64,000 bases of DNA from Tetragonia tetragonoides (taxonomy: Eukaryota > Streptophyta > Magnoliopsida > Caryophyllales > Aizoaceae): positions 15,998,001-16,062,000 of the forward strand of contig CM076141.1 of the NCBI GenBank assembly GCA_038025085.1, in the 5' to 3' direction. Positions 9,803 to 21,532 of this stretch are shown here, in pieces (the first letter of the stretch is position 1; every line of letters starts with the position of its first letter). The translations under genes were made by a program, and so were the position numbers. The notes under the pieces are model-generated. The model made no database searches and had not been told where the DNA came from. It worked only from the letters and a program-made list of their open reading frames with translations.

Positions 9803-12800
9803 ATGGCCGGTGACAATGATACACCGCCAAGTATGTTGTCTAATTATGATAATGCCAAACGTTTATGGGATGATTTACATGAACGTTTTTGTGTTGTTAA
9901 TGGTCCTCGTATTCAACATTTAAAGTGTATTACGGGATTTTTTGGTAATGCTACAATACCGGAAAATCGCCTAAATGGTAAATTTGATGTATCTTCTTGG
10001 ATCATTGATTCAGGCGCTACTCATCATGTCACAGGTGATAAGTCATGGTTATTTTCCATTCATCAAATTCATTGCCCTGTTGGTCTGCCAAACGGCGAAA
10101 CAGTATTTGCTTCTATGGAAGGATCGGTTCGCCTATCCGATGCGATTACTCTTCATCATGTTCTCTATGTACCTAATTTGGGTTGCAATTTACTTTCAGT
10201 CTCACAACTTAATGATAACTTACAAACTATTGTCACATTTAATTCTCATATGTGTGTTATACAGGACCAAACGAAGGTGCTGATTGGAACGGGCACTAGG
10301 AGGGATGGATTGTACTATTTTAGCAAACCCGAGGTGGTGTCCGCAATTGAAGCTACTTCGGCTCTGGAACTCTGGCATAGGCGACTTGGTCACCCTTCCG
10401 AAAAAGTAGTAAAGTTGCTTCCCCATGTTGGTAATAATAAAGATCGTCTAGCAAAAGGATGTGAAGTATGCTTTCGTGCTAAGCATCATAGAGATGTTTT
10501 TCCATTAAGTGAAAATAAATGCACTAGAATTTTTGAGAAAATACATTGTGATTTATGGGGGCCTTATAGACATGAATCTTCTTGTGGGGCTCGTTATTTT
10601 TTAACAATTGTTGATGACTTTTCTAGAGCTGTGTGGATTTATCTATTGCTTGATAAATCAGAAGTTTTCCCAATGTTTATGGCCTTTTCCGCTATGGTAG
10701 ATAGACAATTTTCTCAAACTATTAAAATTGTTCAAAGTGATAATGGTACGGAATTCAAATGTTTGATTGATTATTTTACGGCCACCGGTATTATTTTTCA
10801 AACCTCTTGTATGGGTACTCCACAACAAAACGGGAGGGTCGAGCGAAAACACAAACATATTTTGAGTGTGGCGAGAGCCTTGAGATTTCAAGCTAAATTG
10901 CCTATTTATTTTTGGGGGGAGTGTGTACTCGCGGCTGCTCATTTAATTAACCGAACTCCTACACCTATCCTACAAAATAAGACACCTTTTGAGATTCTTT
11001 TTCATAAACCACCCGCATTTGAAGCTATTCGTACCTTTGGCTGTCTATGCTTTGCTCACAACCAAAAGACCAAAGGAGACAAATTTGCAAGCAAAAGCCG
11101 AAAATGTGTATTCATGGGGTATCCTTTCGGGAAAAAGGGGTGGAATTTATATGATCTTGAATCGAAAGAATTTTTTGTATCTCGTGATGTTAAGTTTATT
11201 GAAGATGTTTTTCCATTTGGTTGTCTGGAGGATGTCAATGTTGATTCTAATATTGTGGCAAATGGGGATGTTCACGAGGATTTTTTGGATTTTGGTGTTT
11301 GTGATGATAATTGTGATATTATGGGGCAAGGGAATGTGCGTGATGAGGATATGGGTGGCCACGAACGGGGTACACCAGACCTCACGGTGCAGCAGCCCAC
11401 GCAAGCTCCTGTGCACCAACCAGCTGCCCCCAATGCTCTTCCAGCAGATGCTGGCTCGGGCAGCACTGAACCACCGCCTGTCGTGGCTGCTGATGATGCT
11501 TCAGGTACTGAGAACATGGGACGTGGCTTTCGTAAAAAGTTTCCGTCGGTCAAGCTTCGTAATCATGTCACTGCAACCGTGTTTGCTAAAAGTCAGTCTT
11601 CCTCTCTCCCGGCGTCGTCTTCTGATCACCCTTCAGGTACTCCGTATCCCTTAGCACATTATATTCATTGTGACAATTTTTCTGTACATTATCGAAAGTT
11701 TATTGCAGCTATTATTAATGGTACTGACCCCAAGTCTTTTAAAGAGGCAATGAAAAATGTTGGTTGGCAGAAATCCATGCAGGAGGAAATTCAGGCTCTA
11801 GAAGCCAACGGTACATGGACTTTGGAACCTCTTCCTCCCGGTAAAAAGGCACTCGGCAGTCAGTGGGTCTACAGGACCAAATATTTGTCCGATGGTGCAG
11901 TTGAACGGCTCAAATCTAGGTTGGTGGTCTTAGGTAATCATCAACAAGAAGGCATTGACTATAATGAAACGTTCGCCCCGGTTGCAAAAATGACAACAGT
12001 TCGGATTTTTTTGGCCATTGCTGCTTCCAAGAATTGGGAGCTTCATCAAATGGATGTTCATAATGCCTTCTTACATGGTGACCTTGCTGAAGAAGTATAC
12101 ATGAAATTGCCCCCCGGGTTCGAAAGTTCGGATCATTCCTTGGTCTGCAGATTACGTAAGTCATTGTATGGTCTCAAACAGGCTCCCAGATGTTGGTTCG
12201 CAAAGCTAGTCACGGCTTTGAAAGCGTATGGTTTTCTACAGTCTTATTCTGATTATTCACTTTTTACATTCACTAAGGCAAATATCCAGATTAATGTTTT
12301 AGTGTATGTTGATGATCTCATTATTTCTGGGAATGATTCCGCTGCATTGTGCACTTTCAAAGCCTATCTGAGTGATTGTTTCAAAATGAAGGACCTGGGT
12401 CCTTTGAAGTATTTTTTGGGCATAGAGGTGGCCCGTAGCTCTGCAGGACTGTTTTTGTGTCAAAGGAAATATACCTTAGACATTGTTTCTGAGGCTGGTT
12501 TGTTACGGGCAAAACCAAGTGGGTTCCCCATGCCGCAAAATCATAGGCTCGGCTTGGCTGATGGGGAATTTCTCGCTGATCCAGAAGTGTACCGTCGGTT
12601 AGTTGGACGTCTAATTTATCTTGCAGTAACCAGCCCGGATTTAGCCTATTCCGTACATATATTGTCTCAGTTTATGCAGGAACCACGAACTGAGCATTGG
12701 GAGGCCGCTTTAAAAGTGGTTCGTTATTTGAAGGGTACTCCAGGCCAGGGAATTTTGTTAAGCGCAAATTGTGATTTAACTCTACAGGGTTGGTGTGATT

Positions 12801-13261
12801 CAGATTGGGCTGCTTGCCCGATTACTCGTCGGTCTCTTACCGGTTGGCTCGTGTTTTTGGGACAATCTCCTGTCTCTTGGAAAACCAAGAAACAACATAT
12901 AGTCTCTCTTTCTTCGGCAGAAGCCGAATACAGGTCTATGGCTGCGTTAACTTGTGAGTTGAAATGGCTTAAGGCCTTATTGTTAAGTTTGGGTGTCAGT
13001 CATCCGAAAGCTATTAAGTTATTTTGTGATAGTGAATCTGCCCTACATATAGCAAAGAATCCTGTTTTTCATGAAAGAACCAAACATATTGAAGTGGATT
13101 GTCATTTCGTCCGGGATGCGATTAATGAAGGTTTGATTTCTCCGGCTCATGTTTCTACATCGTCTCAGTTGGCCGACATCTTTACAAAAGCTCTTGGCAG
13201 GAAACAGTTTGATTTATTACTCTCCAAGTTGGGCATTCTTGATCCTCCTGCTCCAACTTGA
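9803..13261 (+). CDS. Copia polyprotein, uninterrupted but lacking most of gag
   Basis: The frame is open for 1152 codons. Residues 10-41 match the end of a gag_2 domain (NAKRLWDDLHERFCVVNG). The chain then passes within about 25 residues to the protease (IIDSGATHHVTG, catalytic Asp about residue 69). The middle of gag and the CCHC zinc knuckle are missing. Next come the GAG-pre-integrase HHCC region (LWHRRLGHPSEK, CEVCFRAKH), the integrase core (CDLWGPYR, DDFSRAVW, SDNGTEF, GTPQQNGRVERKH), reverse transcriptase (ETFAPVAKMTTVR, MDVHNAFLHGDL, catalytic YVDD at residue 835) and RNase H (CDSDWAACPITRRS, SSAEAEYRSMA). All pol motifs look intact. Without a capsid it should need gag from a related element. 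The ATG at 9803 lies 44 bases after the LTR. Confidence 0.93.
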   Translation: MAGDNDTPPSMLSNYDNAKRLWDDLHERFCVVNGPRIQHLKCITGFFGNATIPENRLNGKFDVSSWIIDSGATHHVTGDKSWLFSIHQIHCPVGLPNGETVFASMEGSVRLSDAITLHHVLYVPNLGCNLLSVSQLNDNLQTIVTFNSHMCVIQDQTKVLIGTGTRRDGLYYFSKPEVVSAIEATSALELWHRRLGHPSEKVVKLLPHVGNNKDRLAKGCEVCFRAKHHRDVFPLSENKCTRIFEKIHCDLWGPYRHESSCGARYFLTIVDDFSRAVWIYLLLDKSEVFPMFMAFSAMVDRQFSQTIKIVQSDNGTEFKCLIDYFTATGIIFQTSCMGTPQQNGRVERKHKHILSVARALRFQAKLPIYFWGECVLAAAHLINRTPTPILQNKTPFEILFHKPPAFEAIRTFGCLCFAHNQKTKGDKFASKSRKCVFMGYPFGKKGWNLYDLESKEFFVSRDVKFIEDVFPFGCLEDVNVDSNIVANGDVHEDFLDFGVCDDNCDIMGQGNVRDEDMGGHERGTPDLTVQQPTQAPVHQPAAPNALPADAGSGSTEPPPVVAADDASGTENMGRGFRKKFPSVKLRNHVTATVFAKSQSSSLPASSSDHPSGTPYPLAHYIHCDNFSVHYRKFIAAIINGTDPKSFKEAMKNVGWQKSMQEEIQALEANGTWTLEPLPPGKKALGSQWVYRTKYLSDGAVERLKSRLVVLGNHQQEGIDYNETFAPVAKMTTVRIFLAIAASKNWELHQMDVHNAFLHGDLAEEVYMKLPPGFESSDHSLVCRLRKSLYGLKQAPRCWFAKLVTALKAYGFLQSYSDYSLFTFTKANIQINVLVYVDDLIISGNDSAALCTFKAYLSDCFKMKDLGPLKYFLGIEVARSSAGLFLCQRKYTLDIVSEAGLLRAKPSGFPMPQNHRLGLADGEFLADPEVYRRLVGRLIYLAVTSPDLAYSVHILSQFMQEPRTEHWEAALKVVRYLKGTPGQGILLSANCDLTLQGWCDSDWAACPITRRSLTGWLVFLGQSPVSWKTKKQHIVSLSSAEAEYRSMAALTCELKWLKALLLSLGVSHPKAIKLFCDSESALHIAKNPVFHERTKHIEVDCHFVRDAINEGLISPAHVSTSSQLADIFTKALGRKQFDLLLSKLGILDPPAPT

Positions 13262-13268
13262 GGGGGGG

Positions 13269-13505
13269 TATTGGGAGTATTTGGGAATATTGTGATTTAT
13301 GCCAATATTAGTTATATGGCAACATTATCATATGGCGTTATTCTCAGATATTGGCGTTATTAGCTGTATGGTAATGTTATCTTATGGCATGATTTTAGGC
13401 TAAGTTTACTTTGTTTGTTAGGAATATCCTTATATAAGGATACATTGTACACAAGTATTGCCAGAGAAAATATATCACAAAAGTATATTTCTATACATTC
13501 TTTCA
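13269..13505 (+). repeat. Copia 3' LTR (237 bp)
   Basis: Same length as the 5' LTR, preceded by a polypurine tract at 13259-13268 that follows directly on the polyprotein stop. It differs from the 5' LTR at three sites, all transitions. Confidence 0.96.
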
Positions 13506-13804
13506 GATTGTAATAGAAATATATGTAAAGTATGTTGTAAAAATGAATTGGAGTGAGTTGACCAATCTGAATTAAAACTTGACCGAGGAAGGTGAAAATA
13601 AACTACCCATCATCGTTAAAGTTGAGTAGTGTTTTGATCCTACCTATTATGTTTAATTATGACAAGTGTTTGCTATGTACTACCATATAGGCTGTGTTCT
13701 TTTCTAATAATTTGAAACATAGTATGTAAAACAAAAATCATGTTAGTAAATTGAACTAAACTCATCGATTACTAAATAAGTGAAAAAGAACGCACCCATA
13801 TTGT

Positions 13805-15070
13805 GACGATACCAATGTTATTAAAATCGGACCGGACCAGTTGAAGAAAATAAACCGCTTCATTTTGAACCGGTCAAACCCTGCTAGAACCGGACAAACC
13901 CGCGGTTAACCGGTAAAAACCTGGAGCGGTTTATAAGGTTGGGTAGTTAAATGTTTTCAACTGGGCCACACTTAATTACCCAACAACTTCCAGTTGGGCC
14001 ACGTATGTAGGGCTGCATATAGGTCCAGAACCTAACCGAATCTGAATTGGACCGAATCTGAATCTAGTCAATTGGTGGGCCGAGGACTTAACCTAAATAC
14101 AATAGGTCTTGGACCTAACCGAACCTGGAAAACCTGGACCGAACCTGAATGGACCTGAATTGTTTTGAGCTCCAATACAATTTTTAATATTACTCATAAA
14201 AAAATTGCCCAAATAAGATTCAAGTAAACAACACAAAAAAAAACACAATAAAAGTCCAAACAAGCCTTAATATGTTTAAGAAATGCAAGAATGAATTAAA
14301 AAAAAAAAAAAATCAAAAATTCAAAGATTTTCGGCTCACAAAGCCCACAAGACCATTTTTTTTAATATTTTTTTTCATAATTTCGAAAGTTTTCGGTCCA
14401 TCAAACCCTAGAAAACCATTTTTTTATATATATTTTTTATAATTTAAAGATTTTCGATCCAACCAGGTCTAATCAGGTTCAAACCGGAAAAAAGACCGAA
14501 CTGAACCTAAACCGAAATTTTATAAAAGCTGGACCGTGGACCTAACCGAATACATTAGGTTCGGTTTAAATTTGAGCCGGTTAGGTTAAGTTCGGTCTAA
14601 ATACTAAGTCTGGACCTATTCTTGTGCAGCCCTACATGTATGCACAGCTCCATGAACAGATTAAAAGCCACTGCCCATATGTCTATTTATACAACTAAGT
14701 AATTGCATATCTAACTTAACCAAGGCAATGTGGGACTTTGATGATTTCACTTCCCCACACTCAAGCAAGCATCATCTGATTGTTCTAAGGCACTCACATG
14801 TGTTATTATATTGGTTTTAAAACTTTCTAGTGCTCTTCTTAACCTTATTCATAAATAATAAAAAAGTAAAATATTTAAAATATATTTTATTTTTTAAGTT
14901 TTCCTTTATTTCTCATGTACTCTATGTTTTAAAATATATATAATTATTTTTTTAATTATGACGTTGTCCGATTTTTGAGTCCGGTTCAACCGGTTAGACC
15001 AGTTGAACCATCGAACCAATAGGACAACCGATTTAATATCCGGTCCCATTTTCAAAACATTGGACAATAC
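13805..15070. mobile_element. hAT-type MITE, split by a second hAT MITE
   Basis: The element spans 13813-15062. The left end reads CAATGTTATTAAAATCGGAC and the inverted right end reads CAATGTTTTGAAAATGGGAC, so the terminal repeats match over about 24 bases with four mismatches. The flanking 8-bp repeats GACGATAC (13805-13812) and GACAATAC (15063-15070) differ at one base. An 8-bp duplication and no coding capacity point to a non-autonomous hAT element. Its own length is about 615 bp once the nested element (14008-14634) is removed. The interior is rich in ACCGGA/ACCGGT motifs. It ends less than 400 bp upstream of the first ATG of the hydrolase gene. Confidence 0.85.
14000..14642. mobile_element. 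Nested hAT-type MITE, 627 bp
   Basis: The element spans 14008-14634. The ends read TAGGGCTGCATATAGGTCCA and, inverted, TAGGGCTGCACAAGAATAGG followed by TCCAGA, so they match apart from a small indel. The 8-bp flanks CACGTATG and CATGTATG differ at one base. The interior consists largely of degenerate GGACCTAACCGAA-like motifs in both orientations. It is non-coding and inserted into the older MITE around it. Confidence 0.87.
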
Positions 15071-15457
15071 CAGAACTAATCTCCACGAGTCACTTTATCC
15101 TTTTTGCCCTTATCCTCGTCTCGCGCGCTTTATTTAACCTCTTTCTCTCTGTCTAACCTCACTAACTTCGGCCTCTTTCAATAACACCAAAGCCTTGCCC
15201 AAAGAATCCAACACAAGTCTCCAATTTTCTCTATCTTCTGACGTAACGCTTCAAAATTGCGCCTTCTCTCTTTCTCTCCTTTATTTCTGTTCCTCACTTG
15301 ACTTAACAACACTACAAAACTTTAACCCCTTCACGGGCTAAATCCTTTCTGTAACCTCTCTCTTTTTAAGGTTTTAGTTAAGGCAAGGCCTTGGTATGGT
15401 ATGCATCTATTAATTGTATGACTTTTTGAGTTCACCACTTTCTGGGTCTTGCAAAAG
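15071..15457 (+). promoter_or_regulatory. Promoter and 5' leader region of the hydrolase gene
   Basis: This is the DNA between the hAT MITE target duplication and the first ATG. TTTATTTAACC near 15129 could be a TATA element. The CT-rich stretch after it resembles plant 5' leaders. The transcription start cannot be fixed from sequence alone. Confidence 0.4.
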
Positions 15458-18400
15458 ATGGATTTTGAGTACCAAGAGGTGATTTTTATCTAGAAATTTT
15501 TAATTTTGAAAAGATTTTGACTTCTGGGTTTTGTTTATTGTCATTTTTTATGAGATGGTTTTTTATTATTTTGTTTTTGTCTAATGTGGGGTTTGTTCTA
15601 GGAGTACATAAGGAATTCAAGAGATGTGCAGCTCTTTACTTGTAGATGGTTGCCTCTTTCTCCTCCAAAAGCTCTTGTTTTTCTCTGCCATGGTAAAGGA
15701 ATCATCTTTCTCCTTTTTCTTTTCTTTTTTTGTTGATACTTTACATCCTCTTTTAGCTTATTGAACCTTACTAAATTACATTTATGATTTTCTACAGGGT
15801 ATGGCATGGAATGTAGCAGTTTCATGAGAGGTAATTTAATCAGTACTCTTTTTACTTCAATTTTGCTGTAGAAAGTTTTTAGTCATAGTTGAAGATCCTC
15901 AAATTCTGCCCATTTTTCATCTTAATTATTTTCTCTCCCACCCCCACCTTCAATTTCATTAAATATGTGATATATGATTGGCTGGCAAATGCTTAGTTGG
16001 CAAAGTAGTGGGTTACAGGTACCTCAATAAGATATGATCTAGACCTTGATTTGTTGTTGTGGCGGTTGCCTGTCTTTTCTGACCTCATCTCTTAGGATTG
16101 AGTGTTGTTGTTCCAATTATCTACATAGTGGACATTGGTATACATTTAAATGTTGATGAATGCAACATAGCATTGGTCACCTTACTATTATTGGAGGTGC
16201 CATAAAAATAACATTAAAAACAGTGATTAGTAAGTTCCTGAGTTAAGTTGTATGTTGCTAAGCCTAAAGCTTGGCCATAATATTTGCCTAGACAAAACCT
16301 TCTTAGGTATAATGTATTGGTATGTTGTTATATTCGATTTCGGGTAGAATCACGGCGTGTTCGAATTATTAGATCTTAGCACTAGCAAACTGATTTGAGA
16401 TTATCTTTTGCTGAAGAAAGCTTGTTTAGTGTTCATCCATCTTCTGCTGAAGAAGTAACAGACCTATTGAATCAAATGACTATAAAAAATGTCGGTGAAC
16501 CTCTTTTAGCCTGGTACTGGAGATGGGCAGTGGAACAGTTTCTATTCTGGGTAGTCAATAGGATATTTGGAACGTGGTGTAATTAAATCTTTGTCTGGCA
16601 ACTTTTGCCTTACAGAGTTACAGGACATTCTCAACTACCAGATTTAAGAAAGATACTTATTGAGCTGTATTGGTTGCATTTTATGGGAGCTAAGTTTGGT
16701 ATAGGTCATTCAGACAGTCACAAAGTGAGGAAAGGTCTTGAAATATTGGGATTAAGATTTTTGACCACTTATCATTTTTCTAGTCATGAAACTGAATGAA
16801 ACTGGAAAATATTCAAGCAGATAACCTTTATGGACAAGTTCATGTTTTGGAGTTCATGTATATTTTCATCTCGGACACTACATATCAATCTAAAATTTAC
16901 TGTATAAGGGCTGATCTCTCTCTTCAGTGATTTAGTGGACCTCTATTCTTTTACACAGTATGGTTCTTGGTTAGGTTGGTAAACAACCATTAACTCAATA
17001 CACCAACCATTAACTCAATACACCAACCATTCACTGGGCCCCACCTGCCTTGTACATTTACAAGAAGCTAAATCCATGAGTTTTTCCGTTATTGGGTCCA
17101 TTTAGTCTACCTTTACATGCCCATGTAATGAGAATTTTGATTCTGTAATGCTCAAACCTGGTGAAATGATCACCATCATGGAAGCTAAACATCACATTTA
17201 GTGTCATGCAGGTAGGAATGGCCTTGCATTTTCTTGATGTGTGACTAGTCATTACTTGCTGACGGACCACCGTCCCCTCATGACCAAACATACCTTTAGT
17301 GTCTTAAATAAGTATATAGTATTAGTATGTAATAATATGAATTACTACTACATTTAATATTAGCAGAATTATATTCTATAGTTAATGATAATAATTTCTG
17401 AATGGTGGTTGCTGAAATTATGTTGTATCGATTCAGGATGTGGAATCAAGCTAGCATGTGCAGGCTATGCGGTCATTGGAATGGATTATGAAGGGCATGG
17501 AAGGTCAAAGGGTGCCCGTTGTTACATCAAGAAGTTTGAAAACATTGTCAATGACTGTTATGACCTTTTCAAGTCGGTTTCTGGTAGGTTAACCAATCCC
17601 TTGATGGCCCAATCTTGAGATTTCACACAATGCCCTGATTGTCCTTTAATGGATCACAGAGCAGGATGAATATAGGGATAAGAGGAGATTTTTGTATGGG
17701 GAATCAATGGGAGGAGCTGTTGCATTGCTACTCCACAAAAAAGACCCCACCTTTTGGCATGGTGCCCTCCTTGTTGCACCCATGTGTAAGGTATGATTGA
17801 GAAAGATCCCGCTAGTCACGATCGTAGCTGGAAATATAGATAATTCAGTCAAGTTAGTATGAGCTATAAGGTACTTCTGACCGTATCAGAAGAAATATAA
17901 GATATCGTTTGTCTGAACTGGAACTGATGCAACCTCGGGCAGACCTTAATGCTGCAAATGCAATGCAGGCATCAGTCGAACTGATAATTGGCCTGGCTAT
18001 TCCTCATTTTCATATCTAGTTATATACAGCATGCAGGTCATGGGACGGCTTCTTGATTTTGATGGATCTATATTAATATCATGGATTTTGTGATGATTAT
18101 CGATATTGTAAAGCTGAGGTGGTACATATATGCGAAAATGAAAAAACTACAGCTTGCAGAATAAATGGAGTAGAAGTTTGACTGACCATTTATAAATGAA
18201 CTAAAATGAACTAAAATGAACCATGGAGTAGAGCAGTTTTCAGTTGCAAGTTTTACAGCATGTTGATGAATCTATAGGCACTAATTAACAAGGGGGAGAG
18301 TGATTTGATTGCTGAATTTGTTTACTTAAAATTTTTTGTTTACACGGAATGTACATTATCAATTACTCACATTGCTATATTCTTTCATCTCTGTTTGAAA

Positions 18401-19697
18401 CTTCCAGATATCTGAAAAGGTGAAGCCCCACCCCGTAGTTGTTAATCTTCTTACAAGAGTGGAAGAGATCATACCTAAGTGGAAGATAGTTCCCACAAAA
18501 GATGTCATTGATTCCGCATTCAAAGACCCTATCAAGCGTGAAGAGGTAATTTTCTTTGTAGCATTGCCTTTTTATTTTTTGTCCATATAGAAGCATGTGT
18601 ATTCTAAGTGCTCTTTGTCACTTTTTATCTTACTCTATTATTTATTTACTATTTCACTCCCCTCTCTCCAGATAAGGAGTAACAAACTGATATATCAAGA
18701 GAAGCCTAGGTTGAAAACAGCTCTAGAAATGCTACGAACAAGCATCAGCTTGGAAGAGAGCTTAAGCGAGGTTATTATCCCTACTCTATCCGATCTCCTA
18801 TGCTTAGGTTTTCTGTTCCACTTCTTAACGTCAGTCAATACTTGTTCTGTTCATGGGTTTTTGTTAAAACTCCTATTATTTACCTAGAAAATGATTTCAT
18901 CATATTAATTACTAAGGCCATTCCTTAATGTAAGTAGAAGGTGGCTAGCAAAATGATGGTTGCTACAGAAATCCTTTTTTTCCATTATTCTTCTAAACAA
19001 ATGTTGATCAGAACTCAAATGGTTAATAGTAATATGATCAATCAAAGCAGAAAACCCTATCTGTTTATGCATCCTTCAAAACTTCTGCTTGATAATCATT
19101 GGAAAGACCATCATATCTGCGTCAATGACTGCAACGAGTCTTTTTTATGCATGTCCCAACAAATGTGTCCTTGTAAAGCTTGAAATTCCTAAATCCAATG
19201 TTTGTTAGGGAAGAGGGTTTTCATCTTGATTTGACATAGTGAAGCAATCAGATTGTACTAGGAGAGAAATTTAGTTCAACTTAGTTAAAGAGTTCATATC
19301 TTTACAGGTAACCCTTCCATTCTTTGTACTGCATGGGGAAGCCGATATAGTAACAGACCCAGAAGTGAGCAGGGCATTGTATGAGCAAGCTAGCAGCATA
19401 GACAAGACCATCAAACTGTTTCCAGGAATGTGGCACGCTCTGACATCTGGGGAGCCCGATGACAATATCGAGATTGTCTTCACTGACATCATTGCTTGGC
19501 TCGATAAACGTAGTGACAGTGGCAACAGCACACTCCATGCCCAGTTCCTCGGCTATAATGGGACTAACGTCGTAAGGTCTGCCCCCACGACACCTTTGAC
19601 GACTGTAGGGAGCAAAAAGAAGCAACCATTAAAGGCATATGGAAGGTATTTATGCGGGTGGAAAGGACCCCGTATGCATCATCACTCTGCAATGTAG
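15458..19697 (+). CDS. Monoacylglycerol lipase / caffeoylshikimate esterase-type hydrolase
   Basis: Eight coding exons join in frame: 15458-15478, 15602-15692, 15798-15830, 17437-17583, 17660-17790, 18408-18545, 18672-18770 and 19308-19697. All introns are GT-AG. The product has 349 residues and is an alpha/beta hydrolase. Visible are the oxyanion HGYG at 37-40, the nucleophile elbow GESMGG with Ser113, the acid in HGEAD (Asp233) and the catalytic histidine in GMWHAL (His263), so the triad is complete. There is no signal peptide, so cytosolic or membrane-associated action is likely. In the family such enzymes cleave monoacylglycerols or caffeoyl-shikimate in lignin synthesis, and sequence alone does not separate them. 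The C-terminus after residue 300 is Ser/Thr-rich and then basic. The first exon, only seven codons, was chosen because it completes a typical N-terminus. Intron 3 is 1.6 kb. Confidence 0.93.
16985..17024. repeat. 20-bp tandem duplication in intron 3
   Basis: AACCATTAACTCAATACACC occurs at 16985-17004 and again at 17005-17024, followed by a partial third copy. No coding role. Confidence 0.85.
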
Positions 19698-20567
19698 AGC
19701 CATGCTCGATCTGATGTTGCTTATTTTTTTTTTGATCACGATGTTGCTTATTTTTTATTATAACTGCAATCTTATATTTTTCTCTTTTTTCTTATTCAGC
19801 ATCATCTTTCATGTTTCAAATGAAGCTGTAAAATAAAGCGAAAGTGGCCTTGTTAATATAATTTGAGAAAGTATAGTACTACTAATTATTTCCAGATGTT
19901 CTCCATAATCCATCAAAGTAAATATATATGCAGATGAGTGATGTACTGATGTATGACAGTATGAGCAATATCTGAAAAATCCAAAATAAAAAAGCCAAAC
20001 AAGTCCCACACAATCAATAGTCTTTAGACTTTACATATCTATGCATATAGTAGTGAATGTATAGTTAGATATCTATACCTATCATGGTCCATTTCTATCA
20101 TGAATGATTTCTTATTATCTTTCTTTGGTACGTGTTTGGCATTTGTTTTAGATCTTTCACTTGGTTCAATTCTAATCAACTTGTTTTTAATCTCTAGAAG
20201 GGGTGTGGCGGATATCAATTAACTTGATTGGATATTAGTTGGGTGGGAGTGTAGGAATATCAAGAAGTAGCAAAAATAAAGTGTTACCAAACACAACTAC
20301 CAATTTGAAGCTACATTTATCTTTTGAAACAAATCAAGGGACCATTTTCATCAATAAATTTTGGACTTCTTCCCATGCATTGTACTGCTCCAATGTCAGA
20401 TGCAGCTCCTTGTACTTGGGCCCATTTGGCCAAACTCCACACAACTTCTCATTCTCTCTCACATCCCTCCTCCGGCTCCGCCTCCTCCATTTTATTTTTT
20501 ATTTTTTATTTTTTATTTTTTATGTAATAATATCTTGAAAGCTAATCTACTCGACTACTCGTATATG
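19698..20567. other. 3' flank of the hydrolase gene
   Basis: AT-rich 3' UTR and intergenic DNA. A hexanucleotide run of TTTTTA units lies at 20490-20522. No gene is supported here. Confidence 0.55.
20490..20522. repeat. (TTTTTA)n microsatellite
   Basis: About five tandem copies of the hexamer, slightly irregular at the left end. Confidence 0.85.
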
Positions 20568-20808
20568 GTTGTGAGTAGAGCTGGCAAAATTTGACGCGAC
20601 CCGAAAATTGACCCAAATACGACTTGCTTAAGACCCGAGCGAAACCCGACCCAAAAAGGTTTGACCTACTAATGACCTGACTTGCCAACACTCCGCACCC
20701 GAGACTCGACCCTAACCCGACCTAATAGTGACCAGACCTGATTATGACCTGACCTGCTGATGACCCGAACTCGAAGTAACCCGACCCGTTACCAGGTCTA
20801 GTTGTGAG
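20568..20808. mobile_element. hAT-type MITE, 225 bp
   Basis: The element spans 20576-20800 and has a perfect 8-bp duplication GTTGTGAG at 20568-20575 and 20801-20808. The ends read TAGAGCTGGCAAAA and, inverted, TAGACCTGGTAACG. The interior is a chain of degenerate GACCCGA/GACCTGA motifs. It is non-coding and of a family distinct from the two MITEs at 13.8-15.1 kb. Confidence 0.9.
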
Positions 20809-21532
20809 TGTATTGGTCAAAACTCAAAACTTGATCGAAACTCATTCAATAATAAATGAGTCGAGCTCCAACACCAATATATCCGATTGCTTGGGAGACC
20901 TTATATAAGACTTTGTGCCAAATGCCAATATTATACTCGTTAGGTAAACTAAACGAGTTAGAGGATAAAAATATTCGATTCAACTCGACTTGTTTGTACC
21001 CCTATTATTCGTGTAGTCTCACCAATCAATATGTACTCCATTCTCCATACGATATCCACCACCCCCAAAGTTTAGAACAAATACTCCACTTTACTTTGAT
21101 GCTAGATCCAATGGGGCACATTGACTACGTTAACTGGCTTCTGAAGCCCAACAAAAAGGGACTGCAAAAGCCCATCACCAAATTGTTGCCAGCCCACCCA
21201 CTTACCGCCTTTATTTATCCTGTTTTTTTTTTTTTTTTTTCTTTTTTTTTTTTTAATTTGATGCAACCCTCTCTTACCGCCTTTGAGTATTGTTGTTTGT
21301 GAGAAATTTCGTTCCCCCAAACGCCTAAACCTCAAAAACCCCAGCTCTAAACCTCTAGATTTCTCAAACATTTGTAAGTTGATGTTTGCTGATTATTTTT
21401 TCAGACCCACAATTTATGTTGTTTTTCTCTCTCCAAATCTTGTCTCAAATCCTTAATTGGTTTCCTTTTTTATGTGAAACTGCAGGGTTTTGCTCGTTTT
21501 AGCTCGTGGTTCTCTAGATCCAGCGGTTCAAT
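20809..21532 (+). promoter_or_regulatory. Upstream region and 5' leader of SmD2, with a probable leader intron
   Basis: A T-rich run lies at 21222-21254. The leader probably begins near 21300. TTTGTAAGT with a donor at 21374 and CTGCAG ending at 21485 look like a 5'-UTR intron of about 112 bp just upstream of the start codon. Confidence 0.45.

Larger units (their letters stand above)
9518..13510 (+). mobile_element. Complete Ty1/Copia LTR retrotransposon with reduced gag
   Basis: The body is 9523-13505 (3983 bp), with a perfect 5-bp target duplication GATTG at 9518-9522 and 13506-13510. The LTRs are 237 bp each. The primer-binding site directly follows the left LTR at 9760 (TGGTATAAGAGCAGG, a one-base variant of the initiator-Met tRNA complement). 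A polypurine tract GAGGGGGGG precedes the right LTR. The LTRs start TATTGGG where the usual start is TG, and both copies share this. They differ by only three transitions that I can see, so insertion was recent. The element is short for Copia because gag is mostly deleted. The pol sequence style suggests the Ale/Retrofit lineage, but this is not secure. Confidence 0.97.

Noticed and set aside
15598..15825. Minus-strand frame of 75 codons
   Set aside because: It is antisense to exons 2 and 3 of the hydrolase.
15960..16110. Possible second SINE in hydrolase intron 3
   Set aside because: GCTTAGTTGGCAAAGTAGTG resembles an A box, but there is no B box, tail or duplication.
16395..16799. Two plus-strand frames of about 63 codons in hydrolase intron 3
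   Set aside because: No recognisable domain, no matching splice sites in frame, and the hydrolase is complete without them.
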